Origin: Actinomycetota bacterium
GTDB lineage: Bacteria > Actinomycetota > Humimicrobiia > Humimicrobiales > Humimicrobiaceae
DNA length: 9,422 nt
Reading direction: 5' to 3'
Assembly: GCA_014360385.1 (NCBI GenBank)
Contig: JACIXO010000010.1
Location: 2,462-11,883, forward strand
Numbering within the stretch: the first letter of the stretch is position 1; each line of letters opens with the position of its first letter. Below the pieces are notes generated by a model, which saw only the letters and a list, made by a program, of their open reading frames with translations, was not told the DNA's origin and made no database searches. Of this stretch, positions 1-6,275 are shown one piece after another. The position numbers and the translations under genes are program-made.

Positions 1-365
1 TTCAAAACAAGCAACTCAAGCATCTTCTTTGCCTCGTCGTGAAAATAGCTACCATATTCTGGAGCATTAATTCCTAGTAATCTTATTCTTTGATTATTCG
101 AAAGAATAAATGTATCACCGTCTATTACTTCCTTTACAACAAATGAATTATTTTCCTTTTCCGAATTAGTTACTCCTAAATCCCTATTTCGAGTAGATGT
201 CTCTGTATAATTATTTGTCTCAGTGTATTCCTGTGCATATAGCTTGTCATCTATACTTTTATTATCAACTTCATAATATGGTTCGTAAAAAATCACACAC
301 CCAGGAAAACCAATTGCCATGAGAACTGCTGTAAACACCAGAAATGTTTTGTTAAATCTTCTCAT
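1..365 (-). CDS. Putative lipoprotein with staphylococcal-nuclease (thermonuclease) domain, 3' end outside the window
   Basis: Only the first 121 codons are inside the window; the gene continues past the left edge. The protein starts MRRFNK, followed by a hydrophobic stretch (about residues 8-20) and a cysteine at 23 in the context GFPGC. This looks like a lipoprotein signal peptide, although Phe at -3 and Pro at -2 make the lipobox imperfect. A polar Asn/Thr/Glu-rich linker (about 32-75) precedes the start of an SNase domain: V-I-D-G-D-T at 80-85 and I-R-L-L-G-I-N-A-P-E at 94-103. Arg95 and Glu103 align with the catalytic Arg35 and Glu43 of staphylococcal nuclease; Asp84 aligns with Asp21; Asn100 stands where Asp40 is. 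The second catalytic Arg lies outside the window. The ATG at 365 is preceded by an in-frame TGA at 372-374, so no longer start is possible. It overlaps yacP by 14 bases, suggesting cotranscription. Expected role (family knowledge): surface-anchored, Ca-dependent degradation of DNA or RNA. Confidence 0.75.
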   Translation of the reverse strand, partial: MRRFNKTFLVFTAVLMAIGFPGCVIFYEPYYEVDNKSIDDKLYAQEYTETNNYTETSTRNRDLGVTNSEKENNSFVVKEVIDGDTFILSNNQRIRLLGINAPEYGSYFHDEAKKMLELLVL

Positions 366-900
366 CTTTCGTCAGACTTTCATTTTCTCTTATCAAATTA
401 GAAAATTTCTTCTTTGAACTGTTTCTAATTCTTTTTTCAACCATATAAAACGAACCCTTCTTATATTTATCCATATTCTCAATCTCCTCTTTTATCTTTC
501 TTCTTACTCTTCTTAACTCAGCACCAAATTCTCTAACAGATTTTCTATAAATGTTATTCTTAAAAACAACCTTTTGCTGAGAATAATCAGAAGTCACAAT
601 AAAAACTTTATCGTAAGTGATCCTAGTGTTTGCCAGCTTTTCAATAACTGCATCAGCACTTCCCCGGTCCCTGGAGTAAATAATGATTACACCATTTTCT
701 TTTTCCATGACTCTGGTAGCATTCTTATCATCTTCCCCATCAAAAACCACGATAAGGTCAGAACCACTATAATGTCCGTATTCTCCCAGCTCTCTTACCA
801 ACTTTTCTTTCAAAATAAGAATTCTTTCACCAGTTGGGTTATCTAAATTGAAGTAGTTAAATATAAAGTTGTATCCATCGATAATAATAAGTTCCTTCAC
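352..900 (-). CDS. yacP: YacP/Rae1-like NYN-domain endoribonuclease
   Basis: A 182-residue protein of the NYN (PIN-like) nuclease family. In Bacillus the homologue, Rae1, enters the ribosomal A site and cuts mRNA in a translation-dependent way. The four acidic positions expected for the metal site are visible: Asp8 in I-I-D-G-Y-N, Asp54 in V-V-F-D-G, Asp83 in S-A-D-A-V-I-E, and Asp105 in T-S-D-Y-S-Q-Q. The segment R-K-S-V-R-E-F around 119-125 also matches the family. The C-terminal tail (about 130-182) is rich in Lys and Arg, which fits RNA or ribosome contact. The start is GTG at 900, supported by AAAGGAG seven bases upstream; the stop is TAA at 352-354. It follows cysS by 35 bases, whereas in Bacillus mrnC and rlmB lie between the two. 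The length is close to the roughly 170 residues of Bacillus Rae1. Family assignment is firm; the A-site cleavage activity is transferred from Bacillus. Confidence 0.92.
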   Translation of the reverse strand: MKELIIIDGYNFIFNYFNLDNPTGERILILKEKLVRELGEYGHYSGSDLIVVFDGEDDKNATRVMEKENGVIIIYSRDRGSADAVIEKLANTRITYDKVFIVTSDYSQQKVVFKNNIYRKSVREFGAELRRVRRKIKEEIENMDKYKKGSFYMVEKRIRNSSKKKFSNLIRENESLTKDEKI

Positions 901-907
901 AAACTTA

Positions 908-914
908 CTCCTTT
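908..914 (-). promoter_or_regulatory. Strong ribosome binding site for yacP
   Basis: The minus strand reads AAAGGAG, seven bases before the GTG start at 900. It decides the choice of a GTG start for yacP. Confidence 0.85.
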
Positions 915-935
915 AACACAAAATATTCTTGTTTG

Positions 936-2435
936 TTATTCCTTTTCTCTTACCTTCCATATAGTGCCTTCTCTTCTATCTTCAAGTATGATACCTTTTT
1001 CATATAATTCATCTCTTATTTCATCTGCCAGTTTAAAATCTTTGTTCTTTCTTGCTTCCTGCCTTAACCTTATCAGCCTCTCTATTTCCTCCCTGTCAAT
1101 ATCCTTACTATCTCCAGTTCTGGATGTTATTTTCATGATCTCCTCCTCAAAGTCAAAACCAAAGATAACACCCAATTCATTTATCATATTATAAACTCTT
1201 TCGAGGGTTTTACTCATAGAGTCTGCCATAACAAAATCAGCACTTTGAATGATGCTATTTACCTTTTTAACAAGTTCAAAAAGATGGCTTAATGCCTTAG
1301 CAGAGTTAAAATCATCATTCATGGATTCAACAAAGTCATTGTGACACTTATCTAACATGCTATCTATCTCTGAATCTGCCCTTGCACTACTATGCTCTTG
1401 AAACATGTGTAAAGTTCTAGACTTTTGTTTATAGCTTTCTATTAAAAACCTTATATTTACAAGTGTATTTATTAACCTTTCAAGTGCTTTCCTGGATTCC
1501 TCTAACTTCTCTTCATTGAACTCCAGAGGGCTTCTGTAATGAGTGGTTAACATATACATTTTTATCACATTATGAGAATAACTCTTAAGCAGGTTTCTCA
1601 ATATCCAGTTTTCTTCGAGGCCAGCAGACTTTGACATCTTTTCCTCTCTGACCTCTATCATTCCATTATGCATCCAGTACTTAACAAAAGCACCTTTACC
1701 TGGGAAGGCAGCCTCTGCTTGCGCGATTTCATTTTCATGATGAGGAAAAATCAAATCCATACCTCCACCATGAATATCTATACCATGACCCAGATACTTA
1801 GTTGCCATTGCAGTGCATTCTATATGCCAGCCAGGTCTCCCCTTCCCCCAGGGACTATTCCAGTAAGGCTCTCCTGGTTTTGCACTCTTCCACAAAGCAA
1901 AATCTACTTTGTCCTTCTTCCCAAAAATATCACCCTCTTGACTCTCCATTTCTTCTATATTCTGGCCCGAAAGCTTGCCATAATTTCTATCAAACTTTCT
2001 AACATCAAAAAAAACATTACCTCCTGCAACGTATCCATAGCCATTTTCTATTATCCTCTGGATTATATTTATGATATCTTCAATCATTTCAGAAGCCAGA
2101 GGCATTCTGGTAAAACTTGACACCTTTAAACTTTTTATGTCTTCGGTAAAAGCTTTTATGTATTTTGAAGCTACAGTCTTAAAATCAACATTTTCCTCGT
2201 TGGCTTTTCTAATTATTTTATCATCAATATCTGTCACATTCTGAACATATATAACCTCATAACCCAGATACTCCAGATAATTTCTGACCATGTTAAATAC
2301 AATAACAGGTCTTGCATTTCCAATGGATATATAATTATAGACAGTAGGTCCACATACATACATCCTGACCTTGTCCTTCATTACTGGTCTGAATGTTTCT
2401 TTTTTTCTTGTAAGCGTATTATATATTTTTAGCAT
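936..2435 (-). CDS. cysS: Cysteinyl-tRNA synthetase with altered HIGH motif
   Basis: A 499-residue class Ia synthetase that activates cysteine with ATP and charges tRNA-Cys in the cytoplasm. The CysRS zinc site looks intact: Cys28 in the C-G-P-T-V motif, Cys207 in W-H-I-E-C, His232 and Glu236 in P-H-H-E-N-E. The C-terminal tRNA-binding part ends with the usual K-D-F-K-L-A-D-E-I-R-D-E-L segment followed by G-I-I-L-E-D. Two active-site loops are odd. The HIGH motif reads S-I-G-N (37-40), with serine (codon TCC) where the family has histidine. After E-K-M-S-K-S (265-270) comes A-G-L-E-E-N-W instead of the usual x-G-N-F, apparently two residues longer. There is no sign of a frameshift: the reading frame is open throughout and the fold motifs on both sides are normal. 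The start ATG at 2435 shares one base with the cysE stop (TAATG) and has an excellent ribosome binding site, so translation is probably coupled to cysE. Identity as CysRS is firm; full activity is less certain. Confidence 0.95.
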   Translation of the reverse strand: MLKIYNTLTRKKETFRPVMKDKVRMYVCGPTVYNYISIGNARPVIVFNMVRNYLEYLGYEVIYVQNVTDIDDKIIRKANEENVDFKTVASKYIKAFTEDIKSLKVSSFTRMPLASEMIEDIINIIQRIIENGYGYVAGGNVFFDVRKFDRNYGKLSGQNIEEMESQEGDIFGKKDKVDFALWKSAKPGEPYWNSPWGKGRPGWHIECTAMATKYLGHGIDIHGGGMDLIFPHHENEIAQAEAAFPGKGAFVKYWMHNGMIEVREEKMSKSAGLEENWILRNLLKSYSHNVIKMYMLTTHYRSPLEFNEEKLEESRKALERLINTLVNIRFLIESYKQKSRTLHMFQEHSSARADSEIDSMLDKCHNDFVESMNDDFNSAKALSHLFELVKKVNSIIQSADFVMADSMSKTLERVYNMINELGVIFGFDFEEEIMKITSRTGDSKDIDREEIERLIRLRQEARKNKDFKLADEIRDELYEKGIILEDRREGTIWKVREKE

Positions 2436-3160
2436 TACTTTCCTTTCTCCTCGACTTCATCGTCCCCTCTATTTGAAATAGACTTTTCCAGTTCCAGTTC
2501 TTTTAACTTTTGTTCTAGCTGACTTAACCTTCTTACTTCTCTCTCCAGAAATTCTATCCGGGCACAGCAGTCACTTAAAAGCTCACTTATTGGATCAGGC
2601 AAATTCATTCTGTGAAATTCATCAGAGAGCACCTTCTCTCCTTTTATTTTTACAATTCTACCCGGGACACCAACTACTGTACAATCATCAGGAACAGACT
2701 TCACAACTACCGCACCTGAGCCTATTACTACGTTATTTCCTATAGTTATAGAACCAAGAACCTTAGCTCCCGCAGAAATTACTACATTATTTCCTATAGT
2801 GGGGTGCCTTTTACCTCTTTCCTTGCCTGTCCCTCCCAACGTTACTCCCTGATACAGTGTTACATCATCACCTATCTCAGTAGTTTCTCCAATCACTACT
2901 CCCATGCCATGGTCTATAAAAAGTCTCTTACCAATCTTAGCAGCCGGGTGAATTTCTATTCCGGTTAAAAACCTATTTATATGAGAAATAAGTCTGGGAA
3001 TGAAAGGAACTTTATGCCTGTAAAGCCAGTGAGCAAATCTATGTATCAGAACTGCATGGATGCCAGAATAGGTAAACAAAATCTCCAAAGTACTAACCGC
3101 AGCAGGATCTCGCTCCTTAGCTATCTTTATCTGTTCTTTTAGATATGCAATAAGCCCCAT
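2435..3160 (-). CDS. cysE: Serine O-acetyltransferase (SAT)
   Basis: A 241-residue protein that transfers acetyl from acetyl-CoA to serine, giving O-acetylserine, the first committed step of cysteine synthesis. Residues about 1-65 are the helical N-terminal part, shorter than in E. coli SAT as is common in Firmicutes. Residues about 70-172 form the left-handed beta-helix of hexapeptide repeats. The hallmark segment F-I-D-H-G-M-G-V-V-I-G-E-T (81-93), the V-T-L-G-G-T-G-K loop (106-113) and R-H-P (118-120) with its conserved His are all present, as is G-V-P-G-R-I-V (164-170). After residue 185 the tail is charged and heptad-like (about 197-226), probably a short coiled coil, ending in a Glu/Asp/Lys-rich tip. 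The ATG at 3160 has AGGGAGAGGG ten bases upstream. It overlaps cysS by one base, a logical pair of cysteine synthesis and cysteine charging. The Bacillus cysE-cysS unit has a T-box leader; none is seen in the 85-base gap after gltX. Confidence 0.95.
   Translation of the reverse strand: MGLIAYLKEQIKIAKERDPAAVSTLEILFTYSGIHAVLIHRFAHWLYRHKVPFIPRLISHINRFLTGIEIHPAAKIGKRLFIDHGMGVVIGETTEIGDDVTLYQGVTLGGTGKERGKRHPTIGNNVVISAGAKVLGSITIGNNVVIGSGAVVVKSVPDDCTVVGVPGRIVKIKGEKVLSDEFHRMNLPDPISELLSDCCARIEFLEREVRRLSQLEQKLKELELEKSISNRGDDEVEEKGK
2441..2451 (-). promoter_or_regulatory. Ribosome binding site for cysS inside the cysE 3' end
   Basis: The minus strand reads AGGAGAAAGGA, with its last base five bases before the cysS ATG at 2435. 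It lies within the final codons of cysE, so cysE and cysS are likely translationally coupled through the TAATG junction. Confidence 0.8.
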
Positions 3161-3206
3161 GTAAAAAACACCCTCTCCCTTAATTAATTACACAACCAGC
3201 CACATA

Positions 3207-3239
3207 ATTGTCTTAAGAATAATAACCTTAAAAAACAAT
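3207..3239 (-). repeat. AT-rich imperfect hairpin in the gltX-cysE gap
   Basis: On the plus strand ATTGT (3207-3211) and TTAAG (3213-3217) pair with CTTAA (3227-3231) and ACAAT (3235-3239) around a nine-base loop, with a small asymmetric bulge. There is no GC-rich stem, and the U-run expected of a terminator is missing, so I do not call it one. Its CTTAAG...AATAACCTTAA core is shared with the clpC-disA spacer (8612-8652). Confidence 0.4.
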
Positions 3240-3245
3240 CAGCCG

Positions 3246-4766
3246 TCAAAGATTATTCAAATAGGTAAGTGTCTGCTCTACCCTTTTTATACAATCCTCT
3301 ATTCCTAATATAGCTATAACTTTTGGTAACTCAGGTCCATGAGTTTTTCCTGTGATCGAAGCTCTTATGGGCATGTATAAAGCTTTCCCTTTTATTTTAT
3401 CGTTTTTTAGCTCATCCGCCACTGATTTTATAATGTTCTTGCCTTCTTCCTCTGTCAAATCAACACTTTTGTCTCCAGCCAGAGAACTTAATTTCCTCTT
3501 AAGGAGGTCCATAAATTTGACTACGACTTTTAAAGATGATTCAGCTTTTAAAACTTCAGTTGCACTATCTTCGTAAGAGTCTATTTTATCTGAAAAAAAA
3601 TCTCTAACCCGATCAGGAAATTCACCCAGAACCTTTAAGTTATCCTTGAAAGCATCAATACATTTTTTAATCTTTGCAATCACTTTCTCATTCTCCAACT
3701 CTTTTTCTCCTATAATTCCACTCTTTATTAGAAATGGGGTGCATAACTCAAAAAGTTCCTCACATGTCTTCTTTCTTATATATATTCCATTTATCCAGTT
3801 TAACTTGTCTATATCAAAAATAGCAGGACTCTTCGAGATGTCTTGAAATCTAAACTCGTCTACAACGTCTTGTAAGGCAAAGATTTCCTCCTCACCCATC
3901 GGATTCCAGGAAAGTATTGAGAGATAATTAACTATTGCTTCACTTAAGTAACCCATCTCTCTAAACTCCGAAATTGTTGTAGCACCATGCCTTTTACTCA
4001 ACTTGGAGCCATCCCTGGCAAGTATCATGGAAAAATGTGCAAAATAAGGAATTTTATATCCGAGAGCCTTGAAAAGAAGCAACTGGCGTGCTGTATTTGT
4101 AATGTGATCCTCACCTCTTAATACATGAGTTATTTTCATGTCACTATCGTCCACTACAACTGCAAAGTTGTAAGAAGGGGTTCCATCAGATTTAATAATT
4201 ATGAAGTCACCAAAAGCCTCGGGACTAAATCTTATAACCCCTCTTATTAAATCGTTAAATTCTATATCCCCTATCCTCTCTTCATTCTCAACCACAAATC
4301 TTATAACAAACTTCTGCTTTTGCTCTAATTTCTTTTTAATTTCCTCCTGGGTTAGATATCTGCATTTACCATCATACTTTGGTACCTTACCCTGCCTCAA
4401 AAGAGTATCTCTCAAATCCGACAAACGCTGGGGGCTGCAGAAACACCTGTAAGCCTTTCTCTCTTCCAATAATCTTTCTGCAACCTTCTGGTAGATTCCA
4501 ATCCTTTCACTTTGACGATAAAACTCATCCCATCCAATACCTAACCATTTGAGGTCTTCAATTATTAAGGCCTCATATTCTCTGGTAGATCTTTTAATAT
4601 CAGTATCTTCTATCCTGAGAATTAATTTGCCCCCCATACTTTTTGCTGCAATCCAGTTAAACAATGCAGTTCTTGCTGTTCCTATATGTAACCCTCCAGT
4701 AGGTGAAGGAGCAAAACGTAATCTCGGCACAGAATTTAATGAAGCCATTTCCTGCTTATATAACAT
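3246..4766 (-). CDS. gltX: Glutamyl-tRNA synthetase
   Basis: A 506-residue class Ib synthetase that charges tRNA-Glu (and possibly tRNA-Gln where the amidation route is used). The ATP-binding signature A-P-S-P-T-G-G-L-H-I-G-T lies at 19-30 and the KMSKS equivalent K-L-S-K-R at 255-259. A zinc knuckle is visible: Cys108, Cys110, Tyr131 and Cys135, the C-x-C...Y-x3-C pattern known from E. coli GluRS and Glu-Q-RS. The C-terminal helical anticodon-binding domain covers roughly 330-506, including the end segment R-A-S-I-T-G-K-T-H-G-P-E-L. The N terminus is uncertain. The ATG at 4766 gives a twelve-residue leader before the V-P-R-L-R-F core, and ATG at 4748 is an alternative; neither has a properly spaced ribosome binding site. 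The upstream ATG sits in a 13-base tandem repeat. Downstream cysE follows after 85 bases, upstream ispF is 187 bases away, so a separate promoter for gltX is possible but not shown. Confidence 0.95.
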   Translation of the reverse strand: MLYKQEMASLNSVPRLRFAPSPTGGLHIGTARTALFNWIAAKSMGGKLILRIEDTDIKRSTREYEALIIEDLKWLGIGWDEFYRQSERIGIYQKVAERLLEERKAYRCFCSPQRLSDLRDTLLRQGKVPKYDGKCRYLTQEEIKKKLEQKQKFVIRFVVENEERIGDIEFNDLIRGVIRFSPEAFGDFIIIKSDGTPSYNFAVVVDDSDMKITHVLRGEDHITNTARQLLLFKALGYKIPYFAHFSMILARDGSKLSKRHGATTISEFREMGYLSEAIVNYLSILSWNPMGEEEIFALQDVVDEFRFQDISKSPAIFDIDKLNWINGIYIRKKTCEELFELCTPFLIKSGIIGEKELENEKVIAKIKKCIDAFKDNLKVLGEFPDRVRDFFSDKIDSYEDSATEVLKAESSLKVVVKFMDLLKRKLSSLAGDKSVDLTEEEGKNIIKSVADELKNDKIKGKALYMPIRASITGKTHGPELPKVIAILGIEDCIKRVEQTLTYLNNL

Positions 4767-4798
4767 CTAATTTAAACATCTAATTTACATATAATTTA
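4762..4798 (-). repeat. 13-base tandem repeat (about 2.9 copies) over the gltX start
   Basis: Plus-strand unit AACATCTAATTTA occurs perfectly at 4762-4774 and 4775-4787. A third copy (4788-4798) lacks the first two bases and has one mismatch. On the minus strand each unit carries an ATG: the proximal one (4766) is the proposed gltX start, the second (4779) opens a seven-codon reading frame that ends inside gltX, and the third is followed at once by TAA. Confidence 0.85.
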
Positions 4799-4824
4799 TT
4801 TTACGTAATTTACTCAATAGCTAA

Positions 4825-4855
4825 CGAGAACTTGCTCGAAAGTTGTCCTTACAAC
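4825..4855 (-). other. Overlapping small inverted repeats upstream of gltX
   Basis: GTTGT-CCTT-ACAAC (4842-4855) is a perfect five-base stem with a four-base loop. Next to it AACTT-GCTCGA-AAGTT and CGAG-AACTTG-CTCG overlap around 4825-4845. The AACTT/AAGTT stem and the GTTGT/ACAAC stem share bases, so they could not form together. No U-run follows and no T-box sequence is present in the 4767-4953 gap. Whether this region is transcribed is unknown. Confidence 0.3.
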
Positions 4856-4953
4856 CATAAACACTAGATTCTTTGAAAAAGATATAGACAACTATTAATA
4901 AATAAGGGAACACTAGAAAGCTAATATTACAACAAATACATCACAAGTCAAAC

Positions 4954-5421
4954 CTATTCCAGAAGAACTACACTCTGAGCAGCGATACCCTCTTCTCTTC
5001 CGCAAAATCCCAATCCCTCAGTAGTGGTGGCCTTAATATTAACTACTTTTTCATCTATACCCAAAATCTGAGCTATATTCCTCTTCATAAGGGGAATGTA
5101 GGAGGATACTTTTGGTTTCTCCATAATAAGTATGCTGTCTATATTGATTATAGAAAATCCTTCACCTTCCATCTTTTTTCTTACTTCTTTAAGCAAGATC
5201 AGGCTCGAAATACCCTTATATTTCGCATCATTGTCAGGGAAATGGATTCCTATATCCCCCAGGCCACATGCTCCAAGGAGAGCGTCCATTATACTATGAA
5301 CCAAAACATCACCATCAGAATATCCAATCAAACCTCTGGAATAGCTAATTTCCACTCCACCTAATACAAGTTTCCTGTTTTCCCCCAACGGATGAACATC
5401 ATAACCTATTCCTACTCTCAC
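4954..5421 (-). CDS. ispF: 2-C-methyl-D-erythritol 2,4-cyclodiphosphate synthase
   Basis: A 155-residue cytoplasmic enzyme of the MEP isoprenoid pathway; it cyclises CDP-methylerythritol 2-phosphate with release of CMP. The metal-binding residues are at the canonical places: Asp8 and His10 in G-I-G-Y-D-V-H, and His42 in S-D-G-D-V-L-V-H. The segment G-D-I-G-I-H-F-P-D-N-D and the C-terminal T-T-E-G-L-G-F-C-G-R-E-E-G-I-A-A-Q motif are complete, and the length is standard, so the gene looks fully functional. The start is GTG at 5421, supported by AAAGGA five bases upstream. It follows ispD by 51 bases, and the ispD-ispF pairing supports both assignments. The 187 bases after it, before gltX, hold only AT-rich sequence, small inverted repeats and the 13-base tandem repeat. 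Confidence 0.96.
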   Translation of the reverse strand: MRVGIGYDVHPLGENRKLVLGGVEISYSRGLIGYSDGDVLVHSIMDALLGACGLGDIGIHFPDNDAKYKGISSLILLKEVRKKMEGEGFSIINIDSILIMEKPKVSSYIPLMKRNIAQILGIDEKVVNIKATTTEGLGFCGREEGIAAQSVVLLE

Positions 5422-5426
5422 ACCAA

Positions 5427-5432
5427 TCCTTT
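5427..5432 (-). promoter_or_regulatory. Ribosome binding site for ispF
   Basis: The minus strand reads AAAGGA, five bases before GTG at 5421, and so fixes a GTG start that gives the usual M-R-V-G-I-G-Y-D-V-H N terminus. Confidence 0.75.
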
Positions 5433-5472
5433 CCCTATGTTTGTTTTTGCCCTTTTCCCTTGTGATAATTTT

Positions 5473-6198
5473 TTAATGGTATTTTCCTCTATTACTTTTC
5501 CTATGAATTATTAGTTCCGCTAGAAACAAATCTATAGGAGTTGTAATTTTTATATTTTCATGACTTCCCCTCACAACTTTGATTTTCCAGCCCATTCTTT
5601 CTACCAGACTTGCGTCATCAGTCCCAATAAAATTATCTTCCAGAGCTTTCTTGTGAGATTCCAGAATTGCTCTGTAGAAAAATGTTTGCGGAGTTTGAGC
5701 ATGCCACACATTTTCTCTTGGTATGGTGCATTTTATTTCCCCATTCTTATCTACTTCCTTTATAGTCTCATAGGCAGGAGAGGCTATTATAACACCCATA
5801 ACATCAGGATCTTTTCTGTTTTCCTCCAGAAGCCTTTCTATCAAAAAGTCCACCTCAGAAGTGGTAATAAGAGGCCTTACGCCATCATGGATAGAGACTA
5901 TCTCACAATCACATGGGAGCTCACAAAGAGCATTATAAACAGATGCCTGTCTAGTTTCTCCTCCTGGAATTAATTTCTTTACTTTGCTGAAACGATATTT
6001 TTCTACCACATTTTTCTTACAAAAATCCAGATAATTAAGAGGAACCGTTACGTATATTTCTTCAATTTTGGAGGAATTTTGAAAAGCAGTAAGTGTATGG
6101 GCTAGAACAGGTTTATTGTAGAGACTCATGAATTGTTTGCTTATGTTCCCTTTTAATCGCGTACTTTTACCAGCAGCTGTAATTATTGCTACATTCAT
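5473..6198 (-). CDS. ispD: 2-C-methyl-D-erythritol 4-phosphate cytidylyltransferase
   Basis: A 241-residue nucleotidyltransferase that joins CTP and methylerythritol 4-phosphate to give CDP-methylerythritol, the step two before IspF. The N-terminal CTP loop reads A-A-G-K-S-T-R-L-K-G-N-I-S-K-Q; its Arg and Lys align with E. coli Arg20 and Lys27. The second glycine of the usual G-x-G is Ser, a change also seen in related transferases. The middle motif I-H-D-G-V-R-P and the C-terminal T-D-D-A-S-L-V-E and E-N-I-K-I-T-T-P segments are intact. The open frame reaches TTG at 6201, but the ATG at 6198 (M-N-V-A-I-I) is the more likely start; no clear ribosome binding site precedes either. A TarI-type CDP-ribitol synthase is the main alternative, but the adjacent ispF and absence of teichoic genes favour IspD. 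It lies 72 bases after yacL. Confidence 0.93.
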   Translation of the reverse strand: MNVAIITAAGKSTRLKGNISKQFMSLYNKPVLAHTLTAFQNSSKIEEIYVTVPLNYLDFCKKNVVEKYRFSKVKKLIPGGETRQASVYNALCELPCDCEIVSIHDGVRPLITTSEVDFLIERLLEENRKDPDVMGVIIASPAYETIKEVDKNGEIKCTIPRENVWHAQTPQTFFYRAILESHKKALEDNFIGTDDASLVERMGWKIKVVRGSHENIKITTPIDLFLAELIIHRKSNRGKYH

Positions 6199-6240
6199 CA
6201 ATATTTGTTAAACATCATCATTCGCTAAAACCATAATCAC

Positions 6241-6275
6241 TATTATTAACCTTTTATTATTAATCTTTTATTAAT
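6241..6275 (-). repeat. 14-base period AT repeat at the yacL stop codon
   Basis: TATTATTAA recurs at 6241-6249 and 6255-6263, a period of 14, within the context AACCTTTTATTATTAATCTTTT. A third, shortened copy (TATTAAT, 6269-6275) contains the yacL stop codon TAA (6271-6273). Confidence 0.65.

Noticed and set aside
80..110. Asn in place of the metal ligand Asp40 in the SNase domain as a sign of inactivity
   Set aside because: SNase-like proteins with G-V-N-T-P-E or similar are common as far as I know, so the change alone does not show loss of activity.
1668..2120. 150-codon plus-strand open frame antisense to cysS
   Set aside because: It is fully inside cysS, shows no recognisable domain, and is best explained as a shadow of the real coding frame; the same holds for the other plus-strand frames.
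4380..4450. Partial loss of the GluRS zinc site (Tyr after C-R instead of His)
   Set aside because: Cys108, Cys110, Tyr131 and Cys135 match the ligand pattern seen in Glu-Q-RS, so the site looks complete.
4767..4953. Possible T-box leader before gltX or cysE-cysS
   Set aside because: The conserved T-box antiterminator sequence (AGGGTGG-N-ACCGCG type) is not seen on the minus strand in either gap, and the gltX-cysE gap is only 85 bases.
6140..6180. Ser instead of Gly in the IspD CTP loop
   Set aside because: A-A-G-K-S-x-R is found in related nucleotidyltransferases and the key Arg and Lys are present, so this is ordinary variation.
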